Notes: a model not told the origin generated them from the letters alone. Positions 1 through 10,978 are shown, counted from the stretch's first letter. The stretch is DNA of 64,000 nucleotides from Heyndrickxia vini (GCF_016772275.1 NZ_CP065425.1:1828653-1892652); one strand, 5' to 3'. Program-made: numbers and translations.

Positions 1-1
1 T

Positions 2-598
2 GGAGATATTTCTTCCGCAGCGTTTTTTATGGTTGCAGCAGCATTAATCGAGAATAGTAACGTAGTTCTGGAAAATGTAGGTCTAAACCCAACAAGAATT
101 GGTGTCATTGAAGTCCTTAAAGAAATGGGTGCAGATATTCATATCCATGAAAATAATGACCAAACGGAACCGGTAGGAGATATCACAGTTAAAACTTCAC
201 AGTTAAAAGGGATAGAGATTGGCGGGGACTTAATCCCGCGCTTAATAGATGAATTGCCAATTATTGCTCTTCTTGCGACACAGGCAGAAGGAACAACCAT
301 CATTAAAAATGCTGAAGAATTAAAAGTGAAAGAAACGAATCGTATCGATACGGTTGTAAAAGAGTTGAAAACTTTGGGTGCAGATATCGAAGCGACAAAC
401 GATGGAATGATAATTAAGGGCAAAGTCCAGCTACATGGGGGACATGTTCATAGCCATGGTGACCATCGAATAGGAATGATGCTGAGTATTGCCTCATTAA
501 TTTCAAAAGATGCCGTCCACCTTGAAGGTACAGACGCTATAAACGTTTCCTATCCAACATTTTTTGAAGATTTAAATCAACTACTAACAAATAAGTAA
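2..598 (+). CDS. aroA: 3-phosphoshikimate 1-carboxyvinyltransferase (EPSP synthase), C-terminal part
   Basis: This is the 3' end of the EPSP synthase gene; its start lies before the window. The enzyme joins shikimate-3-phosphate and PEP in the cytoplasmic shikimate pathway to aromatic amino acids. The open frame runs from base 2 and begins with GDISSAAFF, a conserved piece of the second domain. Further on come PRLIDELP and KVKETNRI, which contain the catalytic Asp and the phosphate-binding Lys/Arg, and near the end the HGDHRIGM motif. About 198 residues of a family usually near 430 are visible. In B. subtilis the same gene (called aroE there) precedes ypiA, as it does here with one gene in between. 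The assignment is firm. Confidence 0.96.
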   Translation, partial: GDISSAAFFMVAAALIENSNVVLENVGLNPTRIGVIEVLKEMGADIHIHENNDQTEPVGDITVKTSQLKGIEIGGDLIPRLIDELPIIALLATQAEGTTIIKNAEELKVKETNRIDTVVKELKTLGADIEATNDGMIIKGKVQLHGGHVHSHGDHRIGMMLSIASLISKDAVHLEGTDAINVSYPTFFEDLNQLLTNK

Positions 599-675
599 TT
601 ACAGATATTTCAATGTCATTTTCCCCTTCTTTGGTGCATAGCTTGTCTATATACCGTTTCGATGGAGGGGAAAAT

Positions 676-1563
676 ATGTATATTATTGATAGGGCAAATG
701 TTTATTCTGAAGAAGAAGAATGTATAAAGACCAACTCCTTCTATATTAAAAACAATGCAATACATTCAATTAAACCTGCTATCTTTAAAACACCAATCTT
801 GAAAATGGATGTTTCATCTTTTATTATGACTCCAACTCATGTTATGTTTGATTCTCATCTCCCCAGTGAAAACTTTCAGTTGTTAAAACAATACTCCAAA
901 AAAAATTATCTATTAAAGGGATGCCATACAATTATTACTCCCTTTTCCATTCACTACGAATATCAATTTGATCAAGAACTTCACAAAAAAAGGATATCAC
1001 TACTAAATAGTCCTGTTGATTACGTTTTAGCATTACGGCTTCCGATAAAAACTCTATCACAAAGTTTAATACGAAAATGTAAAAAGGAAAAAATAGCAAT
1101 AATCTTAGTAGAAATGGAAGATGAATCATCAATCTCTAAAATTCCATGGGGGTGGATTCGGGAAGCGATGTTTCCATATAACCCAATTTTAATTCCAGCG
1201 GTCTTGTCCAATAAAGAGGCAAAGCGGAAAGCAATTATAAAAGTTTGGAATGAAGTATTAAATGATGAAAAAATCCCTAGATTAGTTGATGAAATTCAAG
1301 AAAAAACGCCAATAACTGTGAAAAATTTGAAGAAATTTGGTCTATATCCGAAAAGAGGAGATTTGCATATTGGTGGAGAAATAAACTATAATCTATATTT
1401 TAAAAACAAGATAGTTGCTGAACAAAAGGGGATTCATTATGATAATGATAGATTAGCCATAATGGTACACAAGGGTCGTGTCATTACATCCGAAAATGTA
1501 GTAGTATTCCGGCCAGGATGTGGGGAAGAAATAATTATAAATAGAACTTCTCTTTTTGTATAA
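676..1563 (+). CDS. Hypothetical protein resembling a degenerate amidohydrolase
   Basis: I do not recognise a named family for this 295-residue protein. The ATG at 676 is preferred over an in-frame ATG at 613 because GGAGGGG lies at 664-670 at good spacing. The N-terminus (YIIDRANVYS, then TPTHVMFDSH) reads like the first beta strands of a composite-domain amidohydrolase, where a D-x-H-x-H metal motif is expected; here the second His is missing (DSHLP). Near the C-terminus, GLYPKRGDLHIGG resembles the 'G.I..G.DADL' closing segment of that superfamily. No other metal-binding His pair stands out, so if the relation is real it is probably not a metal hydrolase. It sits between aroA and ypiA, which I recall as adjacent in B. 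subtilis, so it looks like a lineage-specific insertion or a gene lost elsewhere. Confidence 0.75.
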   Translation: MYIIDRANVYSEEEECIKTNSFYIKNNAIHSIKPAIFKTPILKMDVSSFIMTPTHVMFDSHLPSENFQLLKQYSKKNYLLKGCHTIITPFSIHYEYQFDQELHKKRISLLNSPVDYVLALRLPIKTLSQSLIRKCKKEKIAIILVEMEDESSISKIPWGWIREAMFPYNPILIPAVLSNKEAKRKAIIKVWNEVLNDEKIPRLVDEIQEKTPITVKNLKKFGLYPKRGDLHIGGEINYNLYFKNKIVAEQKGIHYDNDRLAIMVHKGRVITSENVVVFRPGCGEEIIINRTSLFV

Positions 1564-1599
1564 ATATTTTATTGGCTTTAGAAAGGGATCAGCATTTTT

Positions 1600-3436
<1,837 letters not shown>

Positions 3437-3452
3437 CAGTCAATTTCTTTCC

Positions 3453-3479
3453 CCTCTTGCATAAGCAAGAGGATTTTTT
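3453..3479 (+). terminator. Rho-independent terminator after ypiB
   Basis: A perfect 8-bp stem (CCTCTTGC and GCAAGAGG) with an ATAA loop is followed by ATTTTTTG. It starts 17 bases after the ypiB stop codon and separates ypiAB from ypiF. Confidence 0.9.
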
Positions 3480-3620
3480 GTATGTCATTATACTTTATTA
3501 AAATAATTGTGATACATAATGACTTTCTTTATAATAATAGTGCATAGTTAAGATAAAATGCTGTAAGTTTTTTGCATGTTTTGGAAAAGAAAACGAAATA
3601 ATAGATTTAGGAGTGTTTAT

Positions 3621-4079
3621 ATGCTTTGGAATAGTAAAGATGTAGAAGTATATTTAAAAGAACAAGAATTTATTGATACAGCGGTTGTACCACTATTGCC
3701 CATTTCATTTGGTCCAGAAATGAAACAAGCAGCATCCCAAGGAGAATTTATTGATTTATTATCCATGCATCTTGAGAGACAATTTAAAGGTAGAATGCTT
3801 CTTTTTCCCGCATTTACTTATTTATCAACGTTGGAAAAAGAACAACAAATGAACATGCTTCAAAATTGGGAGGTGAAATTAAAAGAAACTGGATTTAAAC
3901 ACATCTTTTATTTAACTTCTGATAGTTCATGGACCAATCAGGATAAAGTTAAAAATATCATATGGTTACCGTCGGTCCCACTTGAACATATGGATGAACA
4001 ATATAAACATTCAATAATGGAAGACCAAGTTAAGCAATTAATTAATATTATTGTTCAAAAATGGCAAACTATAAAATAA
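3621..4079 (+). CDS. ypiF: DUF2487 family protein YpiF
   Basis: A 152-residue protein of the Bacillus YpiF/DUF2487 family, found just before the qcrABC operon here and in B. subtilis. The start at 3621 (MLWNSKDVEVYL) is preferred to the upstream ATG at 3576 because TTAGGAG sits eight bases before it, and YpiF proteins begin with a W-N/K-S-x-D-V segment. The sequence is soluble, has no signal peptide, and shows a KxWxxLxxTGFKHIFYLTSD-like alpha/beta pattern in the middle. No catalytic motif is clear. Function unknown; linkage to the bc complex genes is positional only. Confidence 0.85.
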   Translation: MLWNSKDVEVYLKEQEFIDTAVVPLLPISFGPEMKQAASQGEFIDLLSMHLERQFKGRMLLFPAFTYLSTLEKEQQMNMLQNWEVKLKETGFKHIFYLTSDSSWTNQDKVKNIIWLPSVPLEHMDEQYKHSIMEDQVKQLINIIVQKWQTIK

Positions 4080-4099
4080 TTCGATTATTCGTCACATTG

Positions 4100-4128
4100 T
4101 TGACATGTTTTTGAATGACTATCATATT
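4100..4128 (+). promoter_or_regulatory. Candidate sigma-A promoter for qcrABC
   Basis: A consensus -35 box TTGACA (4100-4105) is followed after 17 bases by CATATT (4123-4128), a weaker -10. The predicted start near 4135 leaves a leader of about 100 bases before qcrA. Position in the only sizeable gap before the operon supports it. Confidence 0.5.
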
Positions 4129-4235
4129 GACCTTGATAGGAGATTGATATATCATGGTTATGTCCTAGTTTGTATTTGTGCGATTATAATTTTTTTGTCC
4201 ATTGGACTTACCTTACTGTTAGAGGGGGGAAAAGG

Positions 4236-4745
4236 ATGAGCAAGAATCCTGTAACAAGACGTCAATTTCTTAGCTACACACTTACGGGTGTAGGTGGATT
4301 TATGGCAGCTGGAATTTTAATGCCGATGGTTCGTTTTGCCGTGGATCCTGTATTACAGCATAGAGGTGCTGGGGAGTTTCATGCAACGAGCAAAAAAGTA
4401 GCTGACTTGACAAATGAGCCTACGCGTGTCGAATTTAAATATGAACAAGTCGATGCATGGTACAAGTCAGACGTTACTCAAACCGCTTGGGTGTACAAAG
4501 ATGCAAAGGGAGAAATTGTAGCACTTTCACCTGTTTGTAAACACTTAGGTTGTAACGTTACTTGGGGAGAAAACAAACAACACCCAAATCAATTCTATTG
4601 TCCTTGTCATGGTGGACGCTACGAACTTAATGGCAAAAACGTACCTGGTACACCACCATCGAAGCCATTGGATGCATATCCAACAAAAGTTAAAGATGGT
4701 TTCTTGTATTTAGGTAAACCGAAAGAAAATCCATTTGTGAAGTAA
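4236..4745 (+). CDS. qcrA: Menaquinol-cytochrome c reductase, Rieske iron-sulfur subunit
   Basis: The Rieske subunit of the bc-type menaquinol:cytochrome c reductase, which passes electrons from menaquinol to cytochrome c at the cell membrane. The 169-residue protein has a TAT-like start (RRQFLSY) and one hydrophobic segment (residues about 14-35), then the 2Fe-2S binding loops CKHLGC and CPCHGG with the two Cys and two His ligands present. The ATG at 4236 follows GAGGGGGGAAAAGG; an upstream in-frame start at 4170 has no ribosome site. qcrB follows after 14 bases. In B. subtilis this operon is controlled by AbrB, Spo0A, CcpA and ResD; I did not find those sites here. Confidence 0.97.
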   Translation: MSKNPVTRRQFLSYTLTGVGGFMAAGILMPMVRFAVDPVLQHRGAGEFHATSKKVADLTNEPTRVEFKYEQVDAWYKSDVTQTAWVYKDAKGEIVALSPVCKHLGCNVTWGENKQHPNQFYCPCHGGRYELNGKNVPGTPPSKPLDAYPTKVKDGFLYLGKPKENPFVK

Positions 4746-4759
4746 AGGAGGCGTAATCA

Positions 4760-5434
4760 TTGCTTAATAAAATCTATGATTGGGTTGATGAGCGCTTAGA
4801 TATTACGCCTTTATGGCGAGATATCGCTGATCATGAAGTACCAGAACACGTAAATCCTGCACATCATTTTTCTGCGTTTGTTTACTGTTTTGGTGGTTTA
4901 ACCTTTTTCATTACGGTTATCCAAATCTTATCTGGTATGTTTTTAACAATGTACTATGTACCAGATATCAAAAATGCTTGGGAATCTGTTTACTATCTTC
5001 AAAACGAAGTCGCATTCGGACAGATTGTACGCGGTATGCACCATTGGGGAGCAAGTTTAGTAATTGTTATGATTTTCTTACATACACTACGTGTTTTCTT
5101 CCAAGGAGCATATAAAAAACCACGTGAATTAAACTGGATTGTTGGAGTACTTATTTTATTTGTTATGCTTGGACTTGGTTTAACAGGTTATTTATTACCT
5201 TGGGATATGAAAGCATTATTTGCAACAAAAGTTACATTGCAAATAGCAGACTCGGTACCATTAATTGGACCGTATGCGAAAGAATTGCTTTCGGGTCATC
5301 CTGATATTGTTGGTGCCCAAACATTGACTCGTTTCTTTGCGATTCACGTATTCTTCTTACCAGCAGTATTGTTAGGATTAATGGCAGCCCATTTCTTAAT
5401 GATTCGTAAACAAGGTATTTCGGGTCCACTATAG
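4760..5434 (+). CDS. qcrB: Menaquinol-cytochrome c reductase, cytochrome b subunit
   Basis: The cytochrome b6-type subunit (224 residues) with four membrane helices carrying the b-heme His ligands, seen in GMHHWGASLVIVMIFLHTLR and in the last helix around FAIHVFFLP. It forms the quinol oxidation core of the complex with QcrA and QcrC. The start is TTG at 4760, with AAAGGAGGCG ideally placed at 4744-4753. Like b6f complexes, the fourth-to-seventh helices of mitochondrial-type cytochrome b are not here but in the next gene. Length equals the Bacillus family norm. Confidence 0.97.
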   Translation: MLNKIYDWVDERLDITPLWRDIADHEVPEHVNPAHHFSAFVYCFGGLTFFITVIQILSGMFLTMYYVPDIKNAWESVYYLQNEVAFGQIVRGMHHWGASLVIVMIFLHTLRVFFQGAYKKPRELNWIVGVLILFVMLGLGLTGYLLPWDMKALFATKVTLQIADSVPLIGPYAKELLSGHPDIVGAQTLTRFFAIHVFFLPAVLLGLMAAHFLMIRKQGISGPL

Positions 5435-5491
5435 AATTTAATTGGAACACTATTTGTTTAATGACTTTTTATGAAGAAGGAGGGGGACTTA

Positions 5492-6265
5492 ATGCATCGA
5501 GGTAAAGGGATGAAGTTTGTTGGGGATTCACGTATCCTAGACCCTTCTGTACGAAAGCCGATGGGCCCTAAGGATTATTCAGAATATCCCGGAAAAACTG
5601 AAGCATTTTGGCCGAACTTTCTATTGAAAGAATGGATGGTTGGTGCAGTATTTTTAGTCGGTTTTTTATGTTTAACTGCAGCGCATCCAGCACCACTTGA
5701 GCGTATAGCTGATCCAGCAGATGCAGGGTATATTCCAATGCCTGACTGGTATTTCTTATTCCTATACCAAATGTTGAAATATTCTTATGCATCAGGGCCA
5801 TATAATATCATTGGATTAATTATTCCTGGTATTGCATTTGTTGGTTTGCTTTTAGCACCTTTCATTGATCGTGGACCACAAAGACGTCCGTTAAAACGTC
5901 CATTTGCTACAGGATTTATGTTATTATCAATCGCAGCTGTCTTCTATTTAACTTGGGAAGCAGCAGCACATCATGATTGGAAAAAAGCAGCTGAGCAAGG
6001 TAAAATCGTTGCAAAAGTTGATATTGACAAAGAAGATCCAGGATATAAAGTGTTTTCAAAACAATCTTGTATCCAATGTCATGGTGAAAATCTTACAGGT
6101 GGACCAGCTGCACCAAGCTTAATTGGTACTGGTCTAAGTGCTAAAGAAGTTGCAGACATTGCACAGCATGGTACAAAAAGCAAGAAAATGCCTGCGAACC
6201 AATTTAAAGGTTCTCCTGATGAATTGAAAAAATTATCTGAGTTTGTCGCAGGGCTAAAAAAATAA
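5492..6265 (+). CDS. qcrC: Menaquinol-cytochrome c reductase, subunit IV/cytochrome c fusion
   Basis: A 257-residue membrane protein that fuses a subunit-IV-like part (about residues 40-165, with the PDWYF quinol-site motif and three hydrophobic helices) to a C-terminal cytochrome c domain with one c-type heme motif, CIQCH, and an axial Met candidate in KKMPANQF. This fusion is characteristic of the Bacillus bc complex. The ATG at 5492 follows AAGGAGGGGG; the upstream in-frame ATG at 5471 overlaps that ribosome site. A strong terminator follows, ending the qcrABC operon. Confidence 0.97.
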   Translation: MHRGKGMKFVGDSRILDPSVRKPMGPKDYSEYPGKTEAFWPNFLLKEWMVGAVFLVGFLCLTAAHPAPLERIADPADAGYIPMPDWYFLFLYQMLKYSYASGPYNIIGLIIPGIAFVGLLLAPFIDRGPQRRPLKRPFATGFMLLSIAAVFYLTWEAAAHHDWKKAAEQGKIVAKVDIDKEDPGYKVFSKQSCIQCHGENLTGGPAAPSLIGTGLSAKEVADIAQHGTKSKKMPANQFKGSPDELKKLSEFVAGLKK

Positions 6266-6276
6266 ACGTATAGTAG

Positions 6277-6305
6277 AAAAGCTGGCAAACATGCCAGCTT
6301 TTCTT
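6277..6305 (+). terminator. Terminator after qcrC
   Basis: An 11-bp perfect stem (AAAAGCTGGCA / TGCCAGCTTTT, four-base AACA loop) ending in TTTTCTTT, 12 bases past the qcrC stop. Confidence 0.92.
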
Positions 6306-6354
6306 TCAATATAAATTTATTGAAAAATAAAAAAATAGAAAGAGAGGGGAGCAA

Positions 6355-6954
6355 ATGAGATTTCTCTTTCCGATCTTAGCCAACCGAATGGTTGTCTTGT
6401 TATTGTTTATCGTAAATTTATTAGGAACAATTTATGGATACATATGGTACAAACCACAATTCGATGTGACGCCAACTAAATTTCTTCCTTTTGTACCTGA
6501 CAGCCCAACGGCAAGTTTGTTTTTCACAATTGTGTTATTTGCATTCTTAATCAAAAAAAATTGGCCGTTTATAGAAGCATTAGCAATTGTTACCTTATTC
6601 AAGTATGGGGTTTGGGCAGTTGTTATGAATATTTTAACACTGATTGTGACGGGATATTTACCTTGGCAAGGGTATATGTTGATCATTTCTCACGGTTCTA
6701 TGGCAATAGAAGGCCTTTTATATTCCCCTTTTTATAGAATTAAATTAAAGCATATTGTTTTAGCTGCAATTTGGACCTTACATAATGATGTGATTGATTA
6801 CGTATTTATGCAATTTCCCAAATATGGTGCATTAGATGTATATGCACGTGAAATAGGATACTTTACATTTTGGTTAAGTGTTCTCTCATTAGGACTTGCA
6901 TATTATTTTTCTGCTCGAAAAAATAGTTTGAAATTGAATATTTGGAACAACTGA
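6355..6954 (+). CDS. ypjA: DUF1405 membrane protein YpjA
   Basis: A 199-residue integral membrane protein with about six hydrophobic helices, matching the YpjA/DUF1405 family that follows qcrC in Bacillus. Conserved-looking polar spots include WYKPQF after the first helix and HNDVIDYVF between later helices. The ATG follows AGAGAGGGGAGC at good spacing. It is separated from qcrC by a terminator and is followed by ypjB. No enzymatic motif is seen; function unknown. Confidence 0.87.
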   Translation: MRFLFPILANRMVVLLLFIVNLLGTIYGYIWYKPQFDVTPTKFLPFVPDSPTASLFFTIVLFAFLIKKNWPFIEALAIVTLFKYGVWAVVMNILTLIVTGYLPWQGYMLIISHGSMAIEGLLYSPFYRIKLKHIVLAAIWTLHNDVIDYVFMQFPKYGALDVYAREIGYFTFWLSVLSLGLAYYFSARKNSLKLNIWNN

Positions 6955-7033
6955 TAAAAAGCGCATACATATTTTTGGTCTACACTTGTCCTACTCTTCA
7001 TACACTTTATTAGTAGTTAGAGGAGGGACAAGA

Positions 7034-7819
7034 ATGAAAGTTAAACTATTTATCCTTCTAGTGACGATGTCATTTTTTTTAGCAAATAACGTATTTGCCA
7101 TTTCCACACCCGTTATTGAAAAAATGGACAGGTCTGCAGATGAAGCTTTGCAATTGACCAAATTTGGACAGTATGAAGGAGCGGAACATATTCTTGAGCA
7201 ATTTTCAAATGATATAGTAGAAGCGACCAGTCTTAGTCAATATTTTACAATGGATGAAGTAAAGATTCTTTCAAACTCTCTTAAAAAAGCATTATTTGCT
7301 ATCAATAATGCTAATCTCTCACCAGAAGAAAAAATAAATAGAGTCACAACATTTCGATTAGTTGTTGATGCGTTGAATTCTCGTTATCAACCATTGTGGA
7401 CAGAATTACAAGATCCAATCATGACTGCATTTTCTCAAGTGAAAGAGGCAGCAAAGGAAAACAACTATGATATCTTTCGAAGCAAGTTAAACTCTTTTTT
7501 AGCTAAATACTCTCTCATTCAGCCGAGTTTAAAAATTGATTTGCCAGTTGATAAAATTCAAAAATTAGATGCGAAAATTACATTTATTGATAAATATAGT
7601 TCAAATTTATTGAACGATACGACTGGGATTGTCCAATTAACAAAATTAGAAGCTGATCTTCAAAATATGTTCGATAATATCGATAAGGACGAAACCGATC
7701 CATCGTTATGGTGGGTAATTATCACGACAGGAAGTATCATCATTCTAACTCTCTCTTATACAGGATGGAGAAAATATAGAGGTGAAAAGAAGACAAAACA
7801 GAAAGAGCATAATGATTGA
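7034..7819 (+). CDS. ypjB: Sporulation protein YpjB
   Basis: A 261-residue exported protein of the YpjB sporulation family: a cleavable-looking signal peptide at residues 1-20 (KLFILLVTMSFFLANNVFA), a mostly helical extracytoplasmic body, and a C-terminal membrane anchor (WWVIITTGSIIILTLSYTGW) followed by a basic tail. The ATG at 7034 follows AGAGGAGGGAC; an in-frame start at 6986 lacks a ribosome site. Family knowledge ties it to sporulation without a known mechanism. The topology, with a large outside domain and a short inside tail, is read directly from sequence. Confidence 0.87.
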   Translation: MKVKLFILLVTMSFFLANNVFAISTPVIEKMDRSADEALQLTKFGQYEGAEHILEQFSNDIVEATSLSQYFTMDEVKILSNSLKKALFAINNANLSPEEKINRVTTFRLVVDALNSRYQPLWTELQDPIMTAFSQVKEAAKENNYDIFRSKLNSFLAKYSLIQPSLKIDLPVDKIQKLDAKITFIDKYSSNLLNDTTGIVQLTKLEADLQNMFDNIDKDETDPSLWWVIITTGSIIILTLSYTGWRKYRGEKKTKQKEHND

Positions 7820-7878
7820 CCCGTGGAGACGAATCTAATAAAATAATACTAAGAAATATTATCTACGTGGAGGATGAA

Positions 7879-8556
7879 ATGGAGTTCATTATTTACTACA
7901 TCATTATTGCGCTCATTCCAATCTGGGCACAAATGAAAGTGAAAAGTACATTTAACAAATTTGCTAAAGTTCCAACTACGGCAGGTATGAACGGTGCGGA
8001 AGTAGCAAGAAGAATTTTAGATGAGAATGGTTTGTATAATGTCAAAGTAGTAGAACATAGTGGTTTTTTAAGCGATCATTATAATCCAATGACCAAAACT
8101 GTACATCTATCTTCGTCTAATTACCATGGACAGTCAGTTGCGGGGGCTGCGGTTGCCGCCCATGAGGTTGGTCATGCTATTCAAGATAAAGAAAGTTATG
8201 GACCTTTAAGATTTCGTCATTCACTAGTACCGGTTGCAAATATCGGTTCTAATGCATCGTGGATTTTTATCATCATTGGAATGATTTCACAATTACCCAA
8301 TATGCTATTAATCGGAATTATCTTAATGGGACTAGGCGTTCTTTTCCAAATTGTAACATTACCGGTTGAATTCAATGCCTCATCTAGAGCGTTGGATCAA
8401 GTTGTTAATCTCGGTATTATTAATAACAGTGAAGAACGAAGTGCACGGAAGGTTTTAAATGCCGCTGCGTTAACTTATGTTGCAGCAGCTGCTGTTGCGG
8501 TGATAGAAATAATCCGTATGATTCTTATTTTTACGAATATTTCAAGAGACGAGTAA
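7879..8556 (+). CDS. yugP: Zinc metallopeptidase, YugP family
   Basis: A 225-residue membrane-bound zinc peptidase of the YugP family. The catalytic HEVGH motif lies at about residues 95-99 inside AAHEVGHAIQ, between an N-terminal membrane helix and two or three C-terminal helices (around 130-170 and 200-220). The ATG at 7879 follows GTGGAGGATGAA, while the longer frame opening at 7816 overlaps ypjB and has no ribosome site. The length equals that of B. subtilis YugP, but there the gene lies elsewhere in the chromosome; here it is 59 bases behind ypjB. Substrate unknown. Confidence 0.92.
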   Translation: MEFIIYYIIIALIPIWAQMKVKSTFNKFAKVPTTAGMNGAEVARRILDENGLYNVKVVEHSGFLSDHYNPMTKTVHLSSSNYHGQSVAGAAVAAHEVGHAIQDKESYGPLRFRHSLVPVANIGSNASWIFIIIGMISQLPNMLLIGIILMGLGVLFQIVTLPVEFNASSRALDQVVNLGIINNSEERSARKVLNAAALTYVAAAAVAVIEIIRMILIFTNISRDE

Positions 8557-8587
8557 AAAAGGAAGGGTAAAAGCCCTTCCTTTTTTT
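8555..8587. terminator. Bidirectional terminator between yugP and the YitT-family gene
   Basis: The stem GGAAGGG (8561-8567) and CCCTTCC (8574-8580) is flanked by A6 on the left and T7 on the right, so it can end transcription in both directions. It stands between two convergent genes. Confidence 0.85.
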
Positions 8588-8682
8588 AGTAGGTAAGTAA
8601 GTATAAATTTTTGGGATTAATGTTTCTAAAAAGTATCAGCCTTGTTTAGCTCCAACACATGCGTATTTTCTAAAGTGTACTA

Positions 8683-9555
8683 TTATATTTCAATTGGTTT
8701 TTTATTTTCATCGAGCGTAAACCCTTCCCCAAGCACATCATGGACGATTGTAACAGATACAAATGCATGTGGATCAATGGAATTAATCAGGCCCTTTAAA
8801 CGGACTATTTCATTTTTTCCAACAACACAGTAGAGGACATCTTTATCTTCTTTTGTATATGATCCATGTCCTTTTAATACGGTCACACCCCTGTCCATAT
8901 TTTTCATAATCAGATTGGCGATTTCATCATGCTTCGGTGAAATGATCAATGCTCCTCTTGCTGAATAAGCTCCTTCTTGCATAAAGTCAATAACTCGTGC
9001 ACCGACAAAAACGGCAACCAATGTGTACATAGCTTCTCGATAATCTAAATACGTAATGAGTGATAATGTAATGACACATGCATCAAAGATAAACATTGTT
9101 CGTCCCATTGCAAGTCCTTTATATTTAAAGACGAGACGGGCAATAATATCAACACCGCCAGTTGTTCCTCCGTATCGAAAGATAATTCCCAAACCAATAC
9201 CAATGAAAATACCTGCAAACAGTGCAGCAAGAAACATATCATGTTCAAGTGGAATAGTGAAATGTTTCCTTTGGAAAACCCATAAAAATAACGAAGTGGC
9301 AACAGTACCTATAATCGTATAAATAAATGCTTTTCTTCCAAGTAGCTTCCATCCAATGAAAAAAAGAGGGATATTTAATATTAAATTGGAATAGGAAGGA
9401 TCTATATTAAAAAGGGAATAGAGCAGTAATGTGATTCCCGTAAAGCCACCCTCAGCCAAATGATTTTGCATATTAAAGTGTACGATTCCAAATGCAAAAA
9501 TTGCAGAACCTAATAGAATAAACAATATGTTTTTTGTTTTTATACCTATTCGCAT
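8683..9555 (-). CDS. ypjC: YitT family membrane protein with C-terminal DUF2179
   Basis: A 290-residue protein with five or six membrane helices in the first 200 residues (including glycine-rich GTTGGVDIIARL, a YitT-family signature) and a soluble C-terminal DUF2179 domain (about 215-280). The family is common in Bacillales and is suspected to be a transporter or membrane regulator; substrate unknown. The start at 9555 (MRIGIKTKN) follows AGGAGG, and the 41 residues upstream in the same frame are not likely to be translated. In B. subtilis ypjC occupies this slot but I recall it in line with its neighbours; here it is convergent to yugP and divergent from ypjD. The symbol is by synteny. Confidence 0.85.
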   Translation of the reverse strand: MRIGIKTKNILFILLGSAIFAFGIVHFNMQNHLAEGGFTGITLLLYSLFNIDPSYSNLILNIPLFFIGWKLLGRKAFIYTIIGTVATSLFLWVFQRKHFTIPLEHDMFLAALFAGIFIGIGLGIIFRYGGTTGGVDIIARLVFKYKGLAMGRTMFIFDACVITLSLITYLDYREAMYTLVAVFVGARVIDFMQEGAYSARGALIISPKHDEIANLIMKNMDRGVTVLKGHGSYTKEDKDVLYCVVGKNEIVRLKGLINSIDPHAFVSVTIVHDVLGEGFTLDENKKPIEI

Positions 9556-9825
9556 ATCTGCATCCTCCTGTTCGTTTGTGTATAGAATATCCAATTGATG
9601 AACTTTAAGTCGACATAAGAAAATTAATCCAATATTGCACAACGGTCTAATTATATAAAACAGATGAAAAACTAGCAATGGTTGCTTTATTATTTAATTA
9701 AAGAGATTGTTAAAATTCATTGTTGATGATTGGAACATCTAAAGCGGAAAATAATTGCGGAACAAAAATATTTGTAAATATATGCAGATTTAGCTAACAT
9801 GAAATTACAAGTGAGGTGTTGTAAA

Positions 9826-10149
9826 ATGAACGATAAATCAATCAAAGTAATGCAGCAGGAAGTAGATCAATATATTAGCCAATTTAAGGAGGGTTATTTT
9901 AGCCCACTTGCGATGGTTGCTCGTTTAACAGAGGAACTTGGAGAATTGGCACGAGAAGTTAATCACTATTATGGGGAAAAACCAAAGAAAGAATCGGAAG
10001 AAGAAAAAACTATAGAGGAAGAATTAGGCGATTTGCAATTTGTTATTATGTGCCTTGCAAATTCATTGAATATTGATTTAGAAGTGGCGCATGATCGCGT
10101 TATGCATAAATTCAATACCCGTGATAAAGATCGTTGGACAAAAAAATAA
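9826..10149 (+). CDS. ypjD: MazG-like nucleotide pyrophosphohydrolase YpjD
   Basis: A 107-residue cytoplasmic MazG/all-alpha NTP pyrophosphohydrolase. The metal-binding pattern is visible: [10 protein letters not shown] with its E-x-x-E and then [11 protein letters not shown] with E-x-x-D, which together bind magnesium in this family. It is expected to hydrolyse nucleoside triphosphates, perhaps abnormal ones, to monophosphates. The ATG at 9826 follows GTGAGGTGTTG. dapB starts 25 bases downstream, so it heads the dapB-to-birA operon, as in B. subtilis. Confidence 0.92.
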   Translation: MNDKSIKVMQQEVDQYISQFKEGYFSPLAMVARLTEELGELAREVNHYYGEKPKKESEEEKTIEEELGDLQFVIMCLANSLNIDLEVAHDRVMHKFNTRDKDRWTKK

Positions 10150-10174
10150 AAGTCAAAAAGTGAGGAGAACATTA

Positions 10175-10978
10175 ATGAGCAAGATTCGTGTCATCATCGC
10201 TGGCCCGCGAGGAAAAATGGGCAAGTCAGCTGTAAATATGGTTCATCTAAATGAACAGTTTGAATTAGTAAGTGTTTTGGATCATAAGCATGATGGAAAA
10301 ATGCTAAATGATATAGATGGTTTTGAAAAATATACAGATATTCCCGTTTTTACTAACATAGAAGAATGTCTCCAAAAGTCAAAGGCAGACGTTTTAGTTG
10401 ATTTAACTACGCCTGAATTCGGTTACTTACATACAAAAACTTCCCTTCAATACGGAGTAAGACCAGTTGTGGGGACTACTGGATTTACAAAAACACAGCT
10501 TGATGAGATTAAACAGTTGGCCGAAGAGAAAGAAATAGGCTGTATCATTGCTCCCAATTTTGCAATTGGAGCTGTACTAATGATGAAGTTTTCTCAAATG
10601 GCAGCAAAATACTTTCATAATATAGAGATTATCGAACTTCATCATGATCAAAAATTAGATGCTCCTTCAGGTACTGCTGTAAAAACTGCGGAAATGATAT
10701 CTGCAGTAAGAAAGAAAAAAGAACAAGGCCATCCAAATGAAAAAGAAACAATTAGTGGCGCTAGAGGAGCAAATATAGATGGCATGCATGTACATAGTGT
10801 TCGCTTACCTGGTCTGATTGCACACCAACAAGTAATGTTCGGGTCCGAAGGCGAATTGCTAACAATTCGACATGATTCATACAATCGTGATTCATTTATG
10901 TCAGGTGTAAAATTATCAATTGAAACTGTAATAAATGTAAGTACTTTAATTTATGGTTTAGAAAATATTATCGAATAA
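10175..10978 (+). CDS. dapB: 4-hydroxy-tetrahydrodipicolinate reductase
   Basis: A 267-residue NAD(P)H-dependent reductase of the diaminopimelate/lysine pathway, supplying cell-wall DAP and the dipicolinate precursor needed for spores. The N-terminal Rossmann motif GPRGKMG, the middle PNFAIGA and [13 protein letters not shown] (catalytic His/Lys and substrate loop) are present. Length equals B. subtilis DapB. The ATG at 10175 follows GTGAGGAG; the upstream in-frame start overlaps ypjD. mgsA follows after 20 bases. Confidence 0.97.
   Translation: MSKIRVIIAGPRGKMGKSAVNMVHLNEQFELVSVLDHKHDGKMLNDIDGFEKYTDIPVFTNIEECLQKSKADVLVDLTTPEFGYLHTKTSLQYGVRPVVGTTGFTKTQLDEIKQLAEEKEIGCIIAPNFAIGAVLMMKFSQMAAKYFHNIEIIELHHDQKLDAPSGTAVKTAEMISAVRKKKEQGHPNEKETISGARGANIDGMHVHSVRLPGLIAHQQVMFGSEGELLTIRHDSYNRDSFMSGVKLSIETVINVSTLIYGLENIIE

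Noticed and set aside
613-675. Upstream extension of the amidohydrolase-like gene
   Set aside because: The ATG at 613 has no ribosome site, while GGAGGGG precedes the ATG at 676.
8642-8833. 63-codon plus-strand frame in the YitT gene
   Set aside because: It lies antisense to a well-supported gene and lacks a ribosome site.
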